36,904 bases of DNA from Acidobacteria bacterium UBA7540 (GTDB lineage: Bacteria; Acidobacteriota; Terriglobia; UBA7540). This document shows positions 1-7,677 of the stretch, one piece after another (the first letter of the stretch is position 1; the number at the start of each line of letters is the position of its first letter). The notes below the pieces were generated by a model. The model searched no databases. It was not told where the DNA came from and saw only the letters and a list, made by a program, of their open reading frames with translations. The position numbers were made by a program, and so were the translations under genes. The stretch is from NCBI GenBank assembly GCA_002478145.1, contig DLMI01000010.1, forward strand, positions 22,817 through 59,720, read 5' to 3'.

Positions 1-771
1 GACGCCGAGCATGCCCTGGACGCACCCTATGCCAAGAGGTTGGGCGTGGACGTGGACAACCTGCTGGTCTCGCAGCCGGACTACGGCGAGCAGGCGCTGG
101 AAATTGCCGAAGCGCTGGTTCGATCTAATGCGATTGACGTCATAGTGATTGATTCGGTCGCCGCCCTCGTCCCCAAGGCCGAACTGGACGGCGATATGGG
201 CGACTCCTTGCCCGGCCTTCAGGCGCGGTTGATGTCGCAAGCCCTCAGGAAGCTCGCGGGCATCGTAGCCAAATCCAAAACCTGCCTGATTTTTATTAAC
301 CAGATCCGGGAAAGGATCGGCGTCATGTTCGGGAACCCGGAGACGACCACCGGCGGCCGGGCGCTGAAGTTCTATGCTACAATTCGCGTGGACATCCGCC
401 GTATTGCCTCCATCAAGGATGGCGACCGCGCGGTCGGAAACCGGACCAAGGTAAAAATAGTAAAAAATAAAATTGCCGCTCCCTTCCGGGAGGCAGAATT
501 TGATATTCTATATGGCGAGGGGATCTCCAGGGAGGGCGACCTGATCGATGTGGCCGCAGAGCGCAATATCCTGGAGAAGAGTGGGGCTTGGTTCTCTTAC
601 GCGGGTGAGCGCATCGGGCAGGGCCGTGAAAACGCCAGGCAATTCTTGCGAGACAACCCTGACCTGTGTAAGAAACTCGAGATGGAAGTGCGCAAGGCGC
701 TCAACCTGCCGGTCCCACACGATGCGGCGGCGGGGGCGGAAAGCGCGGCAGCAGCAAAGGGTAAGAAGTAG
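1..771 (+). CDS. recA: RecA recombinase, 5'-truncated by window edge
   Basis: The visible 256 residues are the C-terminal two-thirds of RecA, the DNA-dependent ATPase for homologous recombination and SOS induction. The reading frame is open from base 1 and starts at DAEHALD, which carries the catalytic glutamate. The Walker B strand ([10 protein letters not shown]), the ATP-sensing NQIRERIG segment, the DNA-binding loop L2 ([10 protein letters not shown]) and the KNKIAAPF and GEGIS segments follow in the usual order. The C-terminal domain contains GAWFSY and GQGRENA and ends in an Ala/Gly/Lys tail instead of the acidic tail of E. coli. The Walker A motif lies outside the window. No recX follows directly. 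Identity is certain from extensive family matches. Confidence 0.98.
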   Translation, partial: DAEHALDAPYAKRLGVDVDNLLVSQPDYGEQALEIAEALVRSNAIDVIVIDSVAALVPKAELDGDMGDSLPGLQARLMSQALRKLAGIVAKSKTCLIFINQIRERIGVMFGNPETTTGGRALKFYATIRVDIRRIASIKDGDRAVGNRTKVKIVKNKIAAPFREAEFDILYGEGISREGDLIDVAAERNILEKSGAWFSYAGERIGQGRENARQFLRDNPDLCKKLEMEVRKALNLPVPHDAAAGAESAAAAKGKK

Positions 772-785
772 CAATTTCGAAGTCT

Positions 786-819
786 TTCCCCGTTGGCAGT
801 CGCCAGCTCCGACGGGGAA
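786..819 (+). terminator. hairpin downstream of recA
   Basis: TTCCCCGT (786-793) pairs with ACGGGGAA (812-819), with a smaller inner TGGC/GCCA helix. It sits 15 bases after the recA stop and before the next ribosome site. There is no U-tract, so it may be a weak terminator or a processing hairpin. Confidence 0.4.
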
Positions 820-863
820 CGGAAGTCACCTCGACACGAACCAAGGAGGTTTTCATTACAATC

Positions 864-2033
864 TTGTCTAAGAGACTAGCCATTCTGGCCGTGGCCGTTT
901 TTTGCCTACTCGGGACAGAGACCTACTTAGGGAGCGCGCAGAACTCCAGGACGCAACCATCGACGGTGCCCTCGAATGCGCCTTCCTCCCCTAAAAACTC
1001 TTCAACTTCGAAGCCGCATGCCACGAGAAAACGAAGCCCCCTACAAACAGTGTCTGCCAGCCGGAGACGTAGCCGGCGCCGGCTGCGCGGCAACGGTGCT
1101 TACCGAATCAGCTCGTTCGGTGACCCTGCGGCGGAGGACAACCCGGCGGGTGACGATCCCGCTGTCCGCCAAGCTGCCCTTGCGGCATTGGGAAACTGGA
1201 ACGGAAGCATGGTGGTGGTGGATCCGAACAATGGGCGGGTTCTCTCCATCGTGAATCAAAAGCTGGCGCTCTCTAGTGGCTTTACACCTTGCTCGACCTT
1301 CAAGCCCGTGGTGGCGCTGGCCGCCCTGCGGGAAGGCATCATCACCCCAAACACGAAGCTCTATGTCGGGAGCCGCCTGCGGATGGACCTCACTGAAGCG
1401 CTGGCCCGGTCCAACAACGTATTCTTCTTGAAACTAGGTGAGATGTTGGGATTCCAGCGGCTGGCCCAATACGCTCATGAGTTCGCCCTTGGGGAAAAGA
1501 CCGGCGATGACATCCCCGGTGAATCCGCCGGGCGATTTCCCGCCGCTGCCCCAAAGGAGGGCGGCGTGGGTTATCTGGCTTATTACGGGCGGGACATGGA
1601 AGTCACCCCACTTCAATGGGCCGCCGTTATCTCAGCCATCGCCAACGGGGGCACCCTTTACGAATTGCAGTATCCGCGCACCGCGGATGAACTTTCCCAA
1701 TTCCAGCCCAGAGTCCGGCGCCAATTGGACGATCTGGCCCAGTACTTGCCCGAAATCAAGGCAGGCCTTGAGGGAGCGGTCCTCTACGGAACTGCCCGGC
1801 TGGCTTACGACCCCGAAATGCAGATCTACGGAAAAACCGGAACGTGCAGCGAAGACGGAGCGCGCCTGGGCTGGTTCATTTCATACGCCCAGGAGCAGCA
1901 ACCAAGGTATGTGGCCGTCGTCCTTCTGCGCGGTGGACGCATGATGTTCGGTCCCCACGCCGCAGAAATCGCCGGGCGCTTCTACCGTGAAGTGCTCCAT
2001 AAAGATCACCTCACCACACAAGCCAGCCGGTGA
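864..2033 (+). CDS. secreted stand-alone penicillin-binding transpeptidase domain protein
   Basis: A 389-residue serine DD-transpeptidase/beta-lactamase-fold protein. The three active-site motifs are present and correctly ordered: STFK (about 144-147), SNN (about 183-185) and KTG within YGKTGT (about 324-326). The N-terminus has a signal-peptide-like hydrophobic stretch (residues 5-25), then a Ser/Thr/Pro-rich and Arg-rich linker to about residue 80. There is no glycosyltransferase or PBP dimerisation domain, so it is not an ordinary class A or B PBP. The role is probably periplasmic peptidoglycan cross-linking or penicillin binding. The TTG start is chosen because AAGGAGGT lies at 843-850; the 13-base spacing is long, so the exact start is uncertain. 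It lies 92 bp downstream of recA on the same strand. Confidence 0.88.
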   Translation: MSKRLAILAVAVFCLLGTETYLGSAQNSRTQPSTVPSNAPSSPKNSSTSKPHATRKRSPLQTVSASRRRSRRRLRGNGAYRISSFGDPAAEDNPAGDDPAVRQAALAALGNWNGSMVVVDPNNGRVLSIVNQKLALSSGFTPCSTFKPVVALAALREGIITPNTKLYVGSRLRMDLTEALARSNNVFFLKLGEMLGFQRLAQYAHEFALGEKTGDDIPGESAGRFPAAAPKEGGVGYLAYYGRDMEVTPLQWAAVISAIANGGTLYELQYPRTADELSQFQPRVRRQLDDLAQYLPEIKAGLEGAVLYGTARLAYDPEMQIYGKTGTCSEDGARLGWFISYAQEQQPRYVAVVLLRGGRMMFGPHAAEIAGRFYREVLHKDHLTTQASR

Positions 2034-2516
2034 GTTTCACTGCTCAGGCAATCTCAGCCCTGAACGGAGACTTCGCGCAGGAGGATTCAGGATTCGGGAT
2101 TCAGGATTCAGGAGCCAGAGGACAGAATCAGGAAGGAAGCGTCCAGCCTTCAGCTATCCCGCCGCGCCGGGTCAGCTTTGAATCTGCAAAGGCCCGGAAT
2201 CCCACCGTCTTCACTGCCGGCTGGCTAACCCGCATTTCTCAGCACTGGTCTGGAAGGGCGGGGCTTCAGCCCCGCCGTTACAAGGCCTTCCTGATTATTC
2301 CAGTGTCCCGTGCCCCGCGCAGTCCGTCAGGCGACGGACTGCGCGGGGCGCGGGACGAACAGAGGGTGGGAGCCGTGATTTCGCCGGGGCTGAAGCCCCG
2401 ACCTTCCGGCACCGCCCCTGAAGGCGTCCCGGCTTGGTGAGAAATCCGGGCTAATGCTTTCTGTCTTCTGCCTAATACCTACTGCTTTCTGCCTTCTGCC
2501 CAGGCCGCGCGGCGTC
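2034..2516. other. gene-free convergent intergenic region with repeats
   Basis: This lies between two convergent genes. It contains a degenerate GGATTCAGGATTC tract (about 2079-2112), a nested palindromic element (2252-2407) and a run of imperfect TTCTGCCT-type words (about 2459-2502). No credible coding sequence was seen; open frames here translate the repeats. Confidence 0.7.
2252..2407. repeat. nested palindromic (BIME-like) element
   Basis: Two 23-base arms (2252-2274 and 2385-2407) are inverted copies differing at one base. Each is itself built around the palindromic core CGGGGCTTCAGCCCCG. Between them is a hairpin of 24 bp (2305-2328 with 2333-2356) with one wobble pair and a 4-base loop. 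A related single arm lies at 29592-29618. The layout resembles paired REP sequences, and its position between convergent 3' ends suggests a bidirectional terminator or mRNA-stabilising role. Confidence 0.75.
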
Positions 2517-3821
2517 TCACACCTTCTCCAGGGCAATCTCCAAATCGCGAATGATGTCGTGCCAGTCCTCGAGGCCAAGGGAAATCCGGATGCCCTCGGG
2601 ATGCATGCCGAAAGCGCGTTTCTGGTCGTCGGGCAGCGCTGAATGCGTCATCGAGAAGGGATGCTCGATCAGAGTCTTGATCTGCCCCAGGCTGACGGCC
2701 AGCGTGATGGAATAAGCGTGCTCGGCAAGGTAATCCACCAGCTTCTCAGCCTGGCTTTGTTTGGAGTCGCTTCCCTTAAGAACGAAATAGAGCATGCTGC
2801 CGGGAGCAAACTTTCCATCCGGGCTGAGCATTTGCCGATGAGCCAACGCCTTCTGCGGAAAGCACTCCGTGCCGGGATACAGGACGCTCGCCACTTTAGG
2901 ATGCTTGCTGAGGAACTCCGCCACGCGCTGCGCCGTCTTCTGCATATTGGACATGCGAGTGGCCAGCGTGGGCAGGCCGTAAACCAGGATGCCCCAGGCG
3001 CTGCGCGGAGAAAGCACTCCCCCGAAATCCTTGCGGAAGAGCATGAGGTGGTTGTACCACTCCGCCGGGGCGATCACGGCTCCCCCCATGTCCGTTCCAA
3101 ACCCGCCCAGTCCCTTGGTCAGGCTTTCCACAACGATGTCGGCTCCGAGTTTCAAAGGCCGCTGGCAGTGCGGCGTGGCGAAGGTGTTGTCCACGATCAC
3201 CAGGACTCGCTCACGCTCCTCGCGGCTCACATTCACCTGGTCAGCGACGCGGCGTAGCGCTGTGATGTCAATCAATTCCATGGTGGGATTGGTCGGGGTC
3301 TCAAAGTAGAGGACGCGGGTGGCAGGTGTTACTTGATCGAAAAGGGATTCAGTCTTCAGGAAGTTGGTAAAGCGGACCTGCATGCCGAACCTGGGCAGCC
3401 AATTGGTCATCAGACTGTACGTGCAGCCGTATAAAACTTGATGCGCCAGAACTTCCTGCCCCTGGCGAAGCGCCGAACCCAGAACCCCGCTGATCGCCGC
3501 CATGCCGCTGGCAAATGTCACGCAGATGTCGCCGCCCTCGGCATAGGCCAGGTTTTCTTCCAGCATGGCCCGGGTGGGTTCGTCCAGCCGGTCGTAGATG
3601 TAGATCGGAATGTGGCCGCTCAACGCTTCGTCGGCGGAGGCAAATTGCACGAACCCCTTGGCGCCCCGCTCCAGAGAAGTCAGGCGGAAAGCCGTGGACT
3701 GGGAAACCGGCGGGACAACGTGGTGGTTGAAATCCCACTTCTTGCTGTCGAAGGCCCCGTGGATCATGTGAGTACGCAGACTGTAGTCCTCTTTCTTGCG
3801 ATGATGTTTCCGAACTTCCAT
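2517..3821 (-). CDS. Cys/Met metabolism PLP-dependent enzyme (cystathionine gamma-synthase / methionine gamma-lyase family)
   Basis: A 434-residue fold-type I PLP enzyme of the Cys_Met_Meta_PP family. Family landmarks are HGAFD near the N-terminus, the cofactor-stacking FASGMAAI segment (about 103-110), the ETPTNPT loop (about 174-180), DNTFATP (about 211-217) with the cofactor-contacting Asp, and the Schiff-base lysine in ESLTKGLGG (about K236). It probably catalyses gamma-replacement or gamma-elimination on homoserine esters, cystathionine or methionine; the sequence alone does not fix the substrate. The start is ATG with an AGGGGG ribosome site about 7 bases upstream. A HAD gene lies upstream on the same strand, separated by two hairpins, so they are probably separate transcripts. 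Confidence 0.93.
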   Translation of the reverse strand: MEVRKHHRKKEDYSLRTHMIHGAFDSKKWDFNHHVVPPVSQSTAFRLTSLERGAKGFVQFASADEALSGHIPIYIYDRLDEPTRAMLEENLAYAEGGDICVTFASGMAAISGVLGSALRQGQEVLAHQVLYGCTYSLMTNWLPRFGMQVRFTNFLKTESLFDQVTPATRVLYFETPTNPTMELIDITALRRVADQVNVSREERERVLVIVDNTFATPHCQRPLKLGADIVVESLTKGLGGFGTDMGGAVIAPAEWYNHLMLFRKDFGGVLSPRSAWGILVYGLPTLATRMSNMQKTAQRVAEFLSKHPKVASVLYPGTECFPQKALAHRQMLSPDGKFAPGSMLYFVLKGSDSKQSQAEKLVDYLAEHAYSITLAVSLGQIKTLIEHPFSMTHSALPDDQKRAFGMHPEGIRISLGLEDWHDIIRDLEIALEKV

Positions 3822-3857
3822 AGCACACCCCCTAACAGGTCTTTTGACATCGTGAAA

Positions 3858-3866
3858 ATGGTAGCA
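3858..3866 (-). promoter_or_regulatory. extended -10 promoter candidate for the PLP enzyme
   Basis: On the minus strand this reads TGCTACCAT, an extended -10 element about 37 bases before the start codon at 3821. No good -35 was seen. Confidence 0.35.
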
Positions 3867-3882
3867 CGCCGGAGCGCTGTAG

Positions 3883-3947
3883 GGGTAGGGCTTGCCCTAC
3901 CCTGGTCGATGAAGGAGATAACACACAGGGGACGGCAAGCCGTCCCC
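3883..3947. repeat. pair of short palindromic repeats
   Basis: GGGTAGGGC/GCCCTACCC (3883-3902, 2-base loop) and GGGGACGGC/GCCGTCCCC (3928-3947, 2-base loop) are two perfect 9-bp hairpins 25 bases apart. They stand between the stop of the HAD gene and the promoter of the PLP gene. They could terminate the HAD transcript. Confidence 0.65.
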
Positions 3948-3953
3948 CTACTA

Positions 3954-4664
3954 CTAGCCTTCAAGGATTCTCGCCAGTTCCGGAAGCGATGAGATTCTGG
4001 GGCACGCGGCGTCAGGGTAAGCTCCCACACCATCCATAAGGACACCCGTCAACCCCGCAAGCTGCGCGCCGCCTACGTCCGTCGCATAGGTGTCGCCCAC
4101 AAACACGGCTTCCGAACCCTCCACGCCCGCGCGCTGAAGCGCCAGCTTGAAGATTCCCGGGTGTGGTTTTTGAATGCCTACGATAGCCGAATCCAAGATA
4201 GCCTGGAAATAGCGTGCCAGGCCCAAACGGATGAGTTGGCCTTCCAGAGTTCCGGTGGAATTTGAAATCACTCCCAGGAAGTAGCCCTGGGCCACAAGCC
4301 CTTCAAGAAAGGCAGGCGTATCGGGCATCACGCGGGACCAGAGCTGAAGGTTCTGGAAGCTTTTGACCAAGCGCTTAGTAAGCTCCCCCAGCTCGCTCTC
4401 CGCTACGCCGAGCCTTCTCGTGAACTCGTGCAAATACTCCGACCAATAGTAATAGTCAATTTGCTTTGGCAACTTACCGCGTCGGATCTGCGGCCACAGC
4501 CAATCATCCAGTTTTTGTTTGGCCACACGCTCCGCAGCGTAAAAGTCATCCGGCGTGGCCGAATGGCCATGTTCCTTCAAGTCCGCGATGAGATCCTCGA
4601 GTCGCGGGAACACCAGTGTGTTGCCTGCGTCCAGGAAGACGGCGCGTATTCGTCTGGGACTCAT
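3954..4664 (-). CDS. HAD-superfamily hydrolase, motif I with Gly instead of the second Asp
   Basis: A 236-residue HAD subfamily IA protein. Motif I is FLDAGNTL with nucleophile D12 but Gly at position 14, where phosphatases carry the acid/base Asp. Motif II is ISNSTG, motif III is the lysine of QKPHP, and motif IV is VFVGDTYATDVGGA. The alpha-helical cap follows motif I (about residues 20-100). The Asp-to-Gly change resembles HDHD3/REG-2-type members, so phosphatase activity cannot be assumed. The start is ATG with AAGGAG 5 bases upstream and an extended -10 TGCTATAAT about 22 bases before the start. The substrate is unknown. Confidence 0.88.
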   Translation of the reverse strand: MSPRRIRAVFLDAGNTLVFPRLEDLIADLKEHGHSATPDDFYAAERVAKQKLDDWLWPQIRRGKLPKQIDYYYWSEYLHEFTRRLGVAESELGELTKRLVKSFQNLQLWSRVMPDTPAFLEGLVAQGYFLGVISNSTGTLEGQLIRLGLARYFQAILDSAIVGIQKPHPGIFKLALQRAGVEGSEAVFVGDTYATDVGGAQLAGLTGVLMDGVGAYPDAACPRISSLPELARILEG

Positions 4665-4686
4665 TTCAGCTCCTTAAGAGCCCAGC

Positions 4687-4695
4687 ATTATAGCA
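4687..4695 (-). promoter_or_regulatory. extended -10 promoter of the HAD gene
   Basis: The minus strand reads TGCTATAAT, a perfect extended -10, followed by AAGGAG and the ATG at 4664. The CTGACA/CTGACC words upstream come from the neighbouring CAGTTGTCAGT repeats and could serve as a weak -35. Confidence 0.6.
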
Positions 4696-5100
4696 GTCGT
4701 CAGTGGTCAGTTGTCAGTCGTTAGTGGCCAGTTAGTCGCCAGTAGTCGGTGCTCAGTCCTCAGGGCCTGCTTTACGACCTCCGGTCGGTGTCTGTTTGCT
4801 TGTCACTGGTCACTCATCACTCGTCACTGCTTTTTCTGCCTTGACCGGCTCTGCGCTTCTCCTTAAATTTAGAAGGATGCCGAAAAAACATGTCGTCCTA
4901 AGGGCAGTTGTCAGTTGTCAGTCGTCAGTTGTCAGTGGTCCGTTGTCCGCTGGAAGAAGGCGGCTAGGGAGCAGGGCAATTGCGGGTTTTGGGTTTTGCA
5001 TTCTAGACTGCGCGGACCTGCTGCATGCTGCTTTCCGCACCGGGAATTCTGCTCTGCGTCTTTCTGCTCGTCACTCGCCACTCGTCACTTGTCACTGCTT
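4690..5100. repeat. degenerate word-like direct repeats (CAGTTGTCAGT and GTCACTCGTCACT types)
   Basis: Two families of imperfect 7-14 base tandem words occur. CAGTGGTCAGTTGTCAGT-type tracts lie at about 4693-4757 and 4910-4950. GTCACTGGTCACTC-type tracts lie at about 4800-4830 and 5066-5098. They run through the upstream end of the TPR-thioredoxin open frame and make its annotated start doubtful. Confidence 0.7.
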
Positions 5101-6430
5101 TTTCGCCGCCGCGCTTTTGGGCCTGCTGCTGTTGTTGAATCCTGGTTCTCTGTGGCCCATCCAAGCGGCTCAAAAGCCGGCGCCCCAATCCGCTGCGCCG
5201 ACGCAGACTGCCGAGAAGCCCTCTCCGGAGGCGCAGGAATCGCAGGCGCTTCAGGATGCGGTCCGCTCCTCCGAGGGCAATCCCCAGGTGCTTATCAAGA
5301 ACCTGGAGGCTTTTCTCGAGCGCTTCCCCGCGAGTGCGCGACGCGAGGAGATCCTCCAGTTCATTTACAAATCCGCCCTTCGGGCCAACGATCCTCAAAC
5401 CGCTATCAAGTATGGCGAAAAACTGCTGGAACTGAAGCCGGACGATCCCGCGCTTCTTTCTTCGCTGGTGGACCTCTTCGACCGGCAGGACGACGCTTCC
5501 AGCCGCGTCAAAGCCCTTCAATACGCGATGAAGTTCGTCGAGCGCGCGGAAAAGGAGGTCAATGAATCAGCCCCGTCTGCGGCGGGCAAGGACAAGTCCC
5601 CCGAATCGCCCAGCATCATGCTGGCCGCGGCCTACGTGATGCGCGGGAAGCTTTACGCCAAGTCCGGCGAGACGGACAAGGCCATGGCGGATTACGCAAA
5701 GAGCTATGCCGCCTATCCCTCGCAGCAGCTTGCGGAGCGGCTGGGTGACTTGGCGGCCAAGAAGAACGACCTTGAACGAGCCCTGAATGAGTATGCGACG
5801 GCGTTCGCCTTCCCCGGTCCCGGCCTTGACCCGTCGCACCGCGAGGAGGTCCGCCGGAAACTGGGCAGTTGTTACGTGGCGCTCCACCAATCCGAGAAAG
5901 GCCTGGGCGATATGGTCCTGGCCCGCTACGACGAGCTTGTACGCGCGCTCGCTCCGCGATTCCAGGACTCGCGCCAGCCCAACGCCAATCTTCTTGACCC
6001 CTTCGCTTATGTGCTCAAGCGCACCGACGGCTCGCCGCTGCGGCTCGCCGATTACCGCGGCAAAGTTCTGGTCCTGGAGTTCTGGGCCACCTGGTGCGGC
6101 CCTTGCCGGCTGGAGGGAAAGCTGCTCGAGCGCGTGGTGGAGAACTTCCGCAACGAGCCCGCCGCCGTGTTCCTGGCCGTGAACGTGGACGAGGACCGGG
6201 CCGGCGTGCCGGCATTCCTCAAGGAAGTGCAGTGGACTACCCAGGTGGCCTACGCCCAGGGACTCGACCGGCTCCTCGGCGTGCAGGCGCTCCCCACGCT
6301 GGTGATCTTCGATCGCAAGGGGCGCGTGGTCTTTCGCCAGGAAGGTTTGGTTTTAAGCAGCTTCGTCGAAACACTGGATAAGAAAGTGCGCGAAGCCCTG
6401 AGTGGACTGCCCCAGGCCGCATCCCGGTAG
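4877..6430 (+). CDS. secreted TPR protein with C-terminal TlpA/ResA-like thioredoxin domain
   Basis: The C-terminal about 130 residues are a TlpA/ResA-type thioredoxin: DYRGKVLVLEFWATWCGPC (active-site WCGPC at about residues 406-410), VNVDEDRAGV, and the cis-proline strand ALPTLVIFD. In front are several TPR-like helix pairs (roughly residues 100-350), for example KYGEKLLELKPDDPALL and RGKLYAKSGETDKAMADYAKS. A hydrophobic LLGLLLLLNPGSLWPIQAAQ segment (around 5120-5167) looks like the signal peptide core, so the protein is probably periplasmic or anchored, with a thiol-disulfide role. The true start is unclear. The open frame extends to a TTG at 4796, but the first 100 codons cross degenerate repeats. 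I chose the ATG at 4877, and a later start is possible. Confidence 0.85.
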   Translation: MPKKHVVLRAVVSCQSSVVSGPLSAGRRRLGSRAIAGFGFCILDCADLLHAAFRTGNSALRLSARHSPLVTCHCFFAAALLGLLLLLNPGSLWPIQAAQKPAPQSAAPTQTAEKPSPEAQESQALQDAVRSSEGNPQVLIKNLEAFLERFPASARREEILQFIYKSALRANDPQTAIKYGEKLLELKPDDPALLSSLVDLFDRQDDASSRVKALQYAMKFVERAEKEVNESAPSAAGKDKSPESPSIMLAAAYVMRGKLYAKSGETDKAMADYAKSYAAYPSQQLAERLGDLAAKKNDLERALNEYATAFAFPGPGLDPSHREEVRRKLGSCYVALHQSEKGLGDMVLARYDELVRALAPRFQDSRQPNANLLDPFAYVLKRTDGSPLRLADYRGKVLVLEFWATWCGPCRLEGKLLERVVENFRNEPAAVFLAVNVDEDRAGVPAFLKEVQWTTQVAYAQGLDRLLGVQALPTLVIFDRKGRVVFRQEGLVLSSFVETLDKKVREALSGLPQAASR

Positions 6431-6825
6431 TGCCCTGTCACGCTCAATTCTTCGCCGTCGTCCGGCCTGGCTCCGCGTGATGGAGGAAGGTCCAAGGCAG
6501 TCCCGCCAGTGAGTGCGGCTCCGAAGAGCCCTCTCCCCCCCGCCTCCCTCAAATGCAGTACGCAGTAAGCAGTGGCGAGCATGCCAGCCGTCAGTAAAGG
6601 GGTAAGCTTCTCTAGTTAAGAAAGCTCTAATATATTGGAATGACACGACTTACTGCATGGTACCAGTACCCCTGTACTCTAGGAGCTTGCAAGCTGTTGT
6701 GATAGGAGCAGGGGTGTAGGGCGGTCCCTTTAGCTCTTCCGAAGGGGGCCTAGATCTGGCTGCGGCCGAGCAGGGAATTAGGTAATCGCTCGAGGCCAGC
6801 CGCGGAAGAAGAGGATGAACTTCAA
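6431..6825. other. gene-free gap with an interspersed repeat
   Basis: It contains one copy (about 6519-6566) of a repeat that recurs at 8757-8804, including the AGAGCCCTCTCC word and a degenerate CAGTACGCAGTAAGCAGT tract. AGCTTGCAAGCT (6683-6694) is a small perfect palindrome flanked by ACCCCTG/CAGGGGT arms. No gene was seen. Confidence 0.55.
6521..6566. repeat. interspersed repeat, copy 1
   Basis: About 46 bases match 8759-8804 with few changes, centred on AGAGCCCTCTCC and CCGCCTCCCTCAAAT. Weaker similarity extends about 60 bases to the left in both places. Confidence 0.55.
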
Positions 6826-7110
6826 ATGGCTGATGCGATGTTCTCTCTGGCAGTCACTCTGGAAATTGTTTGGCACGTAGTGGGCTGGGGTCTGGCAATC
6901 GTCCTGGGCGCCGTGTTGGCCTGGGAATTGGTTGCCAGCCGGCAGCGCGCCAAGGCAGTGCGGAACATTCAAGACTGGTTGTCAAAAAGCCACACTTCGA
7001 ATCGGAGTCGCCCGGATGCTTCTTCCCAAGCACCTGAACGGGTCGCAGAGACGAATTCGGACATCCTCAGCAGGATCACCCCGCCCGCGGTTCATCGCCA
7101 GGGATTCTGA
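6826..7110 (+). CDS. small single-pass membrane protein, unknown
   Basis: A 94-residue open frame. Residues about 5-32 form a hydrophobic segment (VTLEIVWHVVGWGLAIVLGA), followed by a basic region and a polar, probably disordered tail. A purine-rich AAGAAGAGG lies 11-19 bases before the ATG, a mediocre ribosome site. No family is recognised. It could be chance, but the single clean transmembrane helix with positive residues after it favours a real small protein. Confidence 0.4.
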   Translation: MADAMFSLAVTLEIVWHVVGWGLAIVLGAVLAWELVASRQRAKAVRNIQDWLSKSHTSNRSRPDASSQAPERVAETNSDILSRITPPAVHRQGF

Positions 7111-7282
7111 ATCCGTTCCGCTCAGCGTCAGGTAGCTTGGCCACGGTTGGCCACTCTCGAAACCTTCCGAATACACCCTTGCCTCCCTTTCAAAGCCAGG
7201 CATAGTTCACTCTGTAATTGGAAGGAAAGCTCAGTTGTGCAATACTCAAACACGGGTGTTCGGTGGTTGGGGAGGCGAGGCG

Positions 7283-7573
7283 ATGAAATCCTCCGGATTT
7301 TTGGATCGGCGCACTGGCCCACGAATCCGCGTTGGCTTGCCCCTGCGGTTGCGATTTGGATGGAAGGACTCCGGGGAAGTAAAGGCCTCCACCATCGATA
7401 TGTCCGAGCGTGGCTTGTGCGTGCGCCAGCACGCTCCGCTTCGCAGGGGAATGGAGGTCAAGGCCATTTTGGAAAGTACCCCAGACGACGTCAAGGTCTA
7501 CCGCGTGGTGTGGGTGCGCGAGGCAGAATCCTCCGAGCGTGGTTTTGATATCGGTCTCGAACTGAAACTTTAA
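7283..7573 (+). CDS. PilZ-domain protein (c-di-GMP receptor)
   Basis: A 96-residue single-domain PilZ protein. Both ligand motifs are intact: RxxxR (R10-R14, in RRTGPR) and DxSxxG (D39-G44, in DMSERG), about 25 residues apart as in the family. The rest shows the expected beta-barrel strands ending in VYRVVWVRE and GFDIGLEL. It should bind cyclic di-GMP in the cytoplasm and act on a partner, because no output domain is attached. The ATG at 7283 is chosen over an upstream start at 7235 because GGGGAGG lies 8 bases before it and homology begins only after it. It is convergent with the PEGA gene. Confidence 0.9.
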   Translation: MKSSGFLDRRTGPRIRVGLPLRLRFGWKDSGEVKASTIDMSERGLCVRQHAPLRRGMEVKAILESTPDDVKVYRVVWVREAESSERGFDIGLELKL

Positions 7574-7677
7574 GCAACCGAGGGGGGAGTTAGAGCCGCG
7601 CAATTCCGCCTGTGGGGTCTTGTTCAATCCCTGTTAGACTGAATCCCACTACATGCGTCTGGCGTTCCCAGGCGTGA

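Noticed and set aside
5003..5521. 172-residue minus-strand open frame
   Set aside because: It is antisense to the TPR part of the thioredoxin protein and runs through the word-like repeats.
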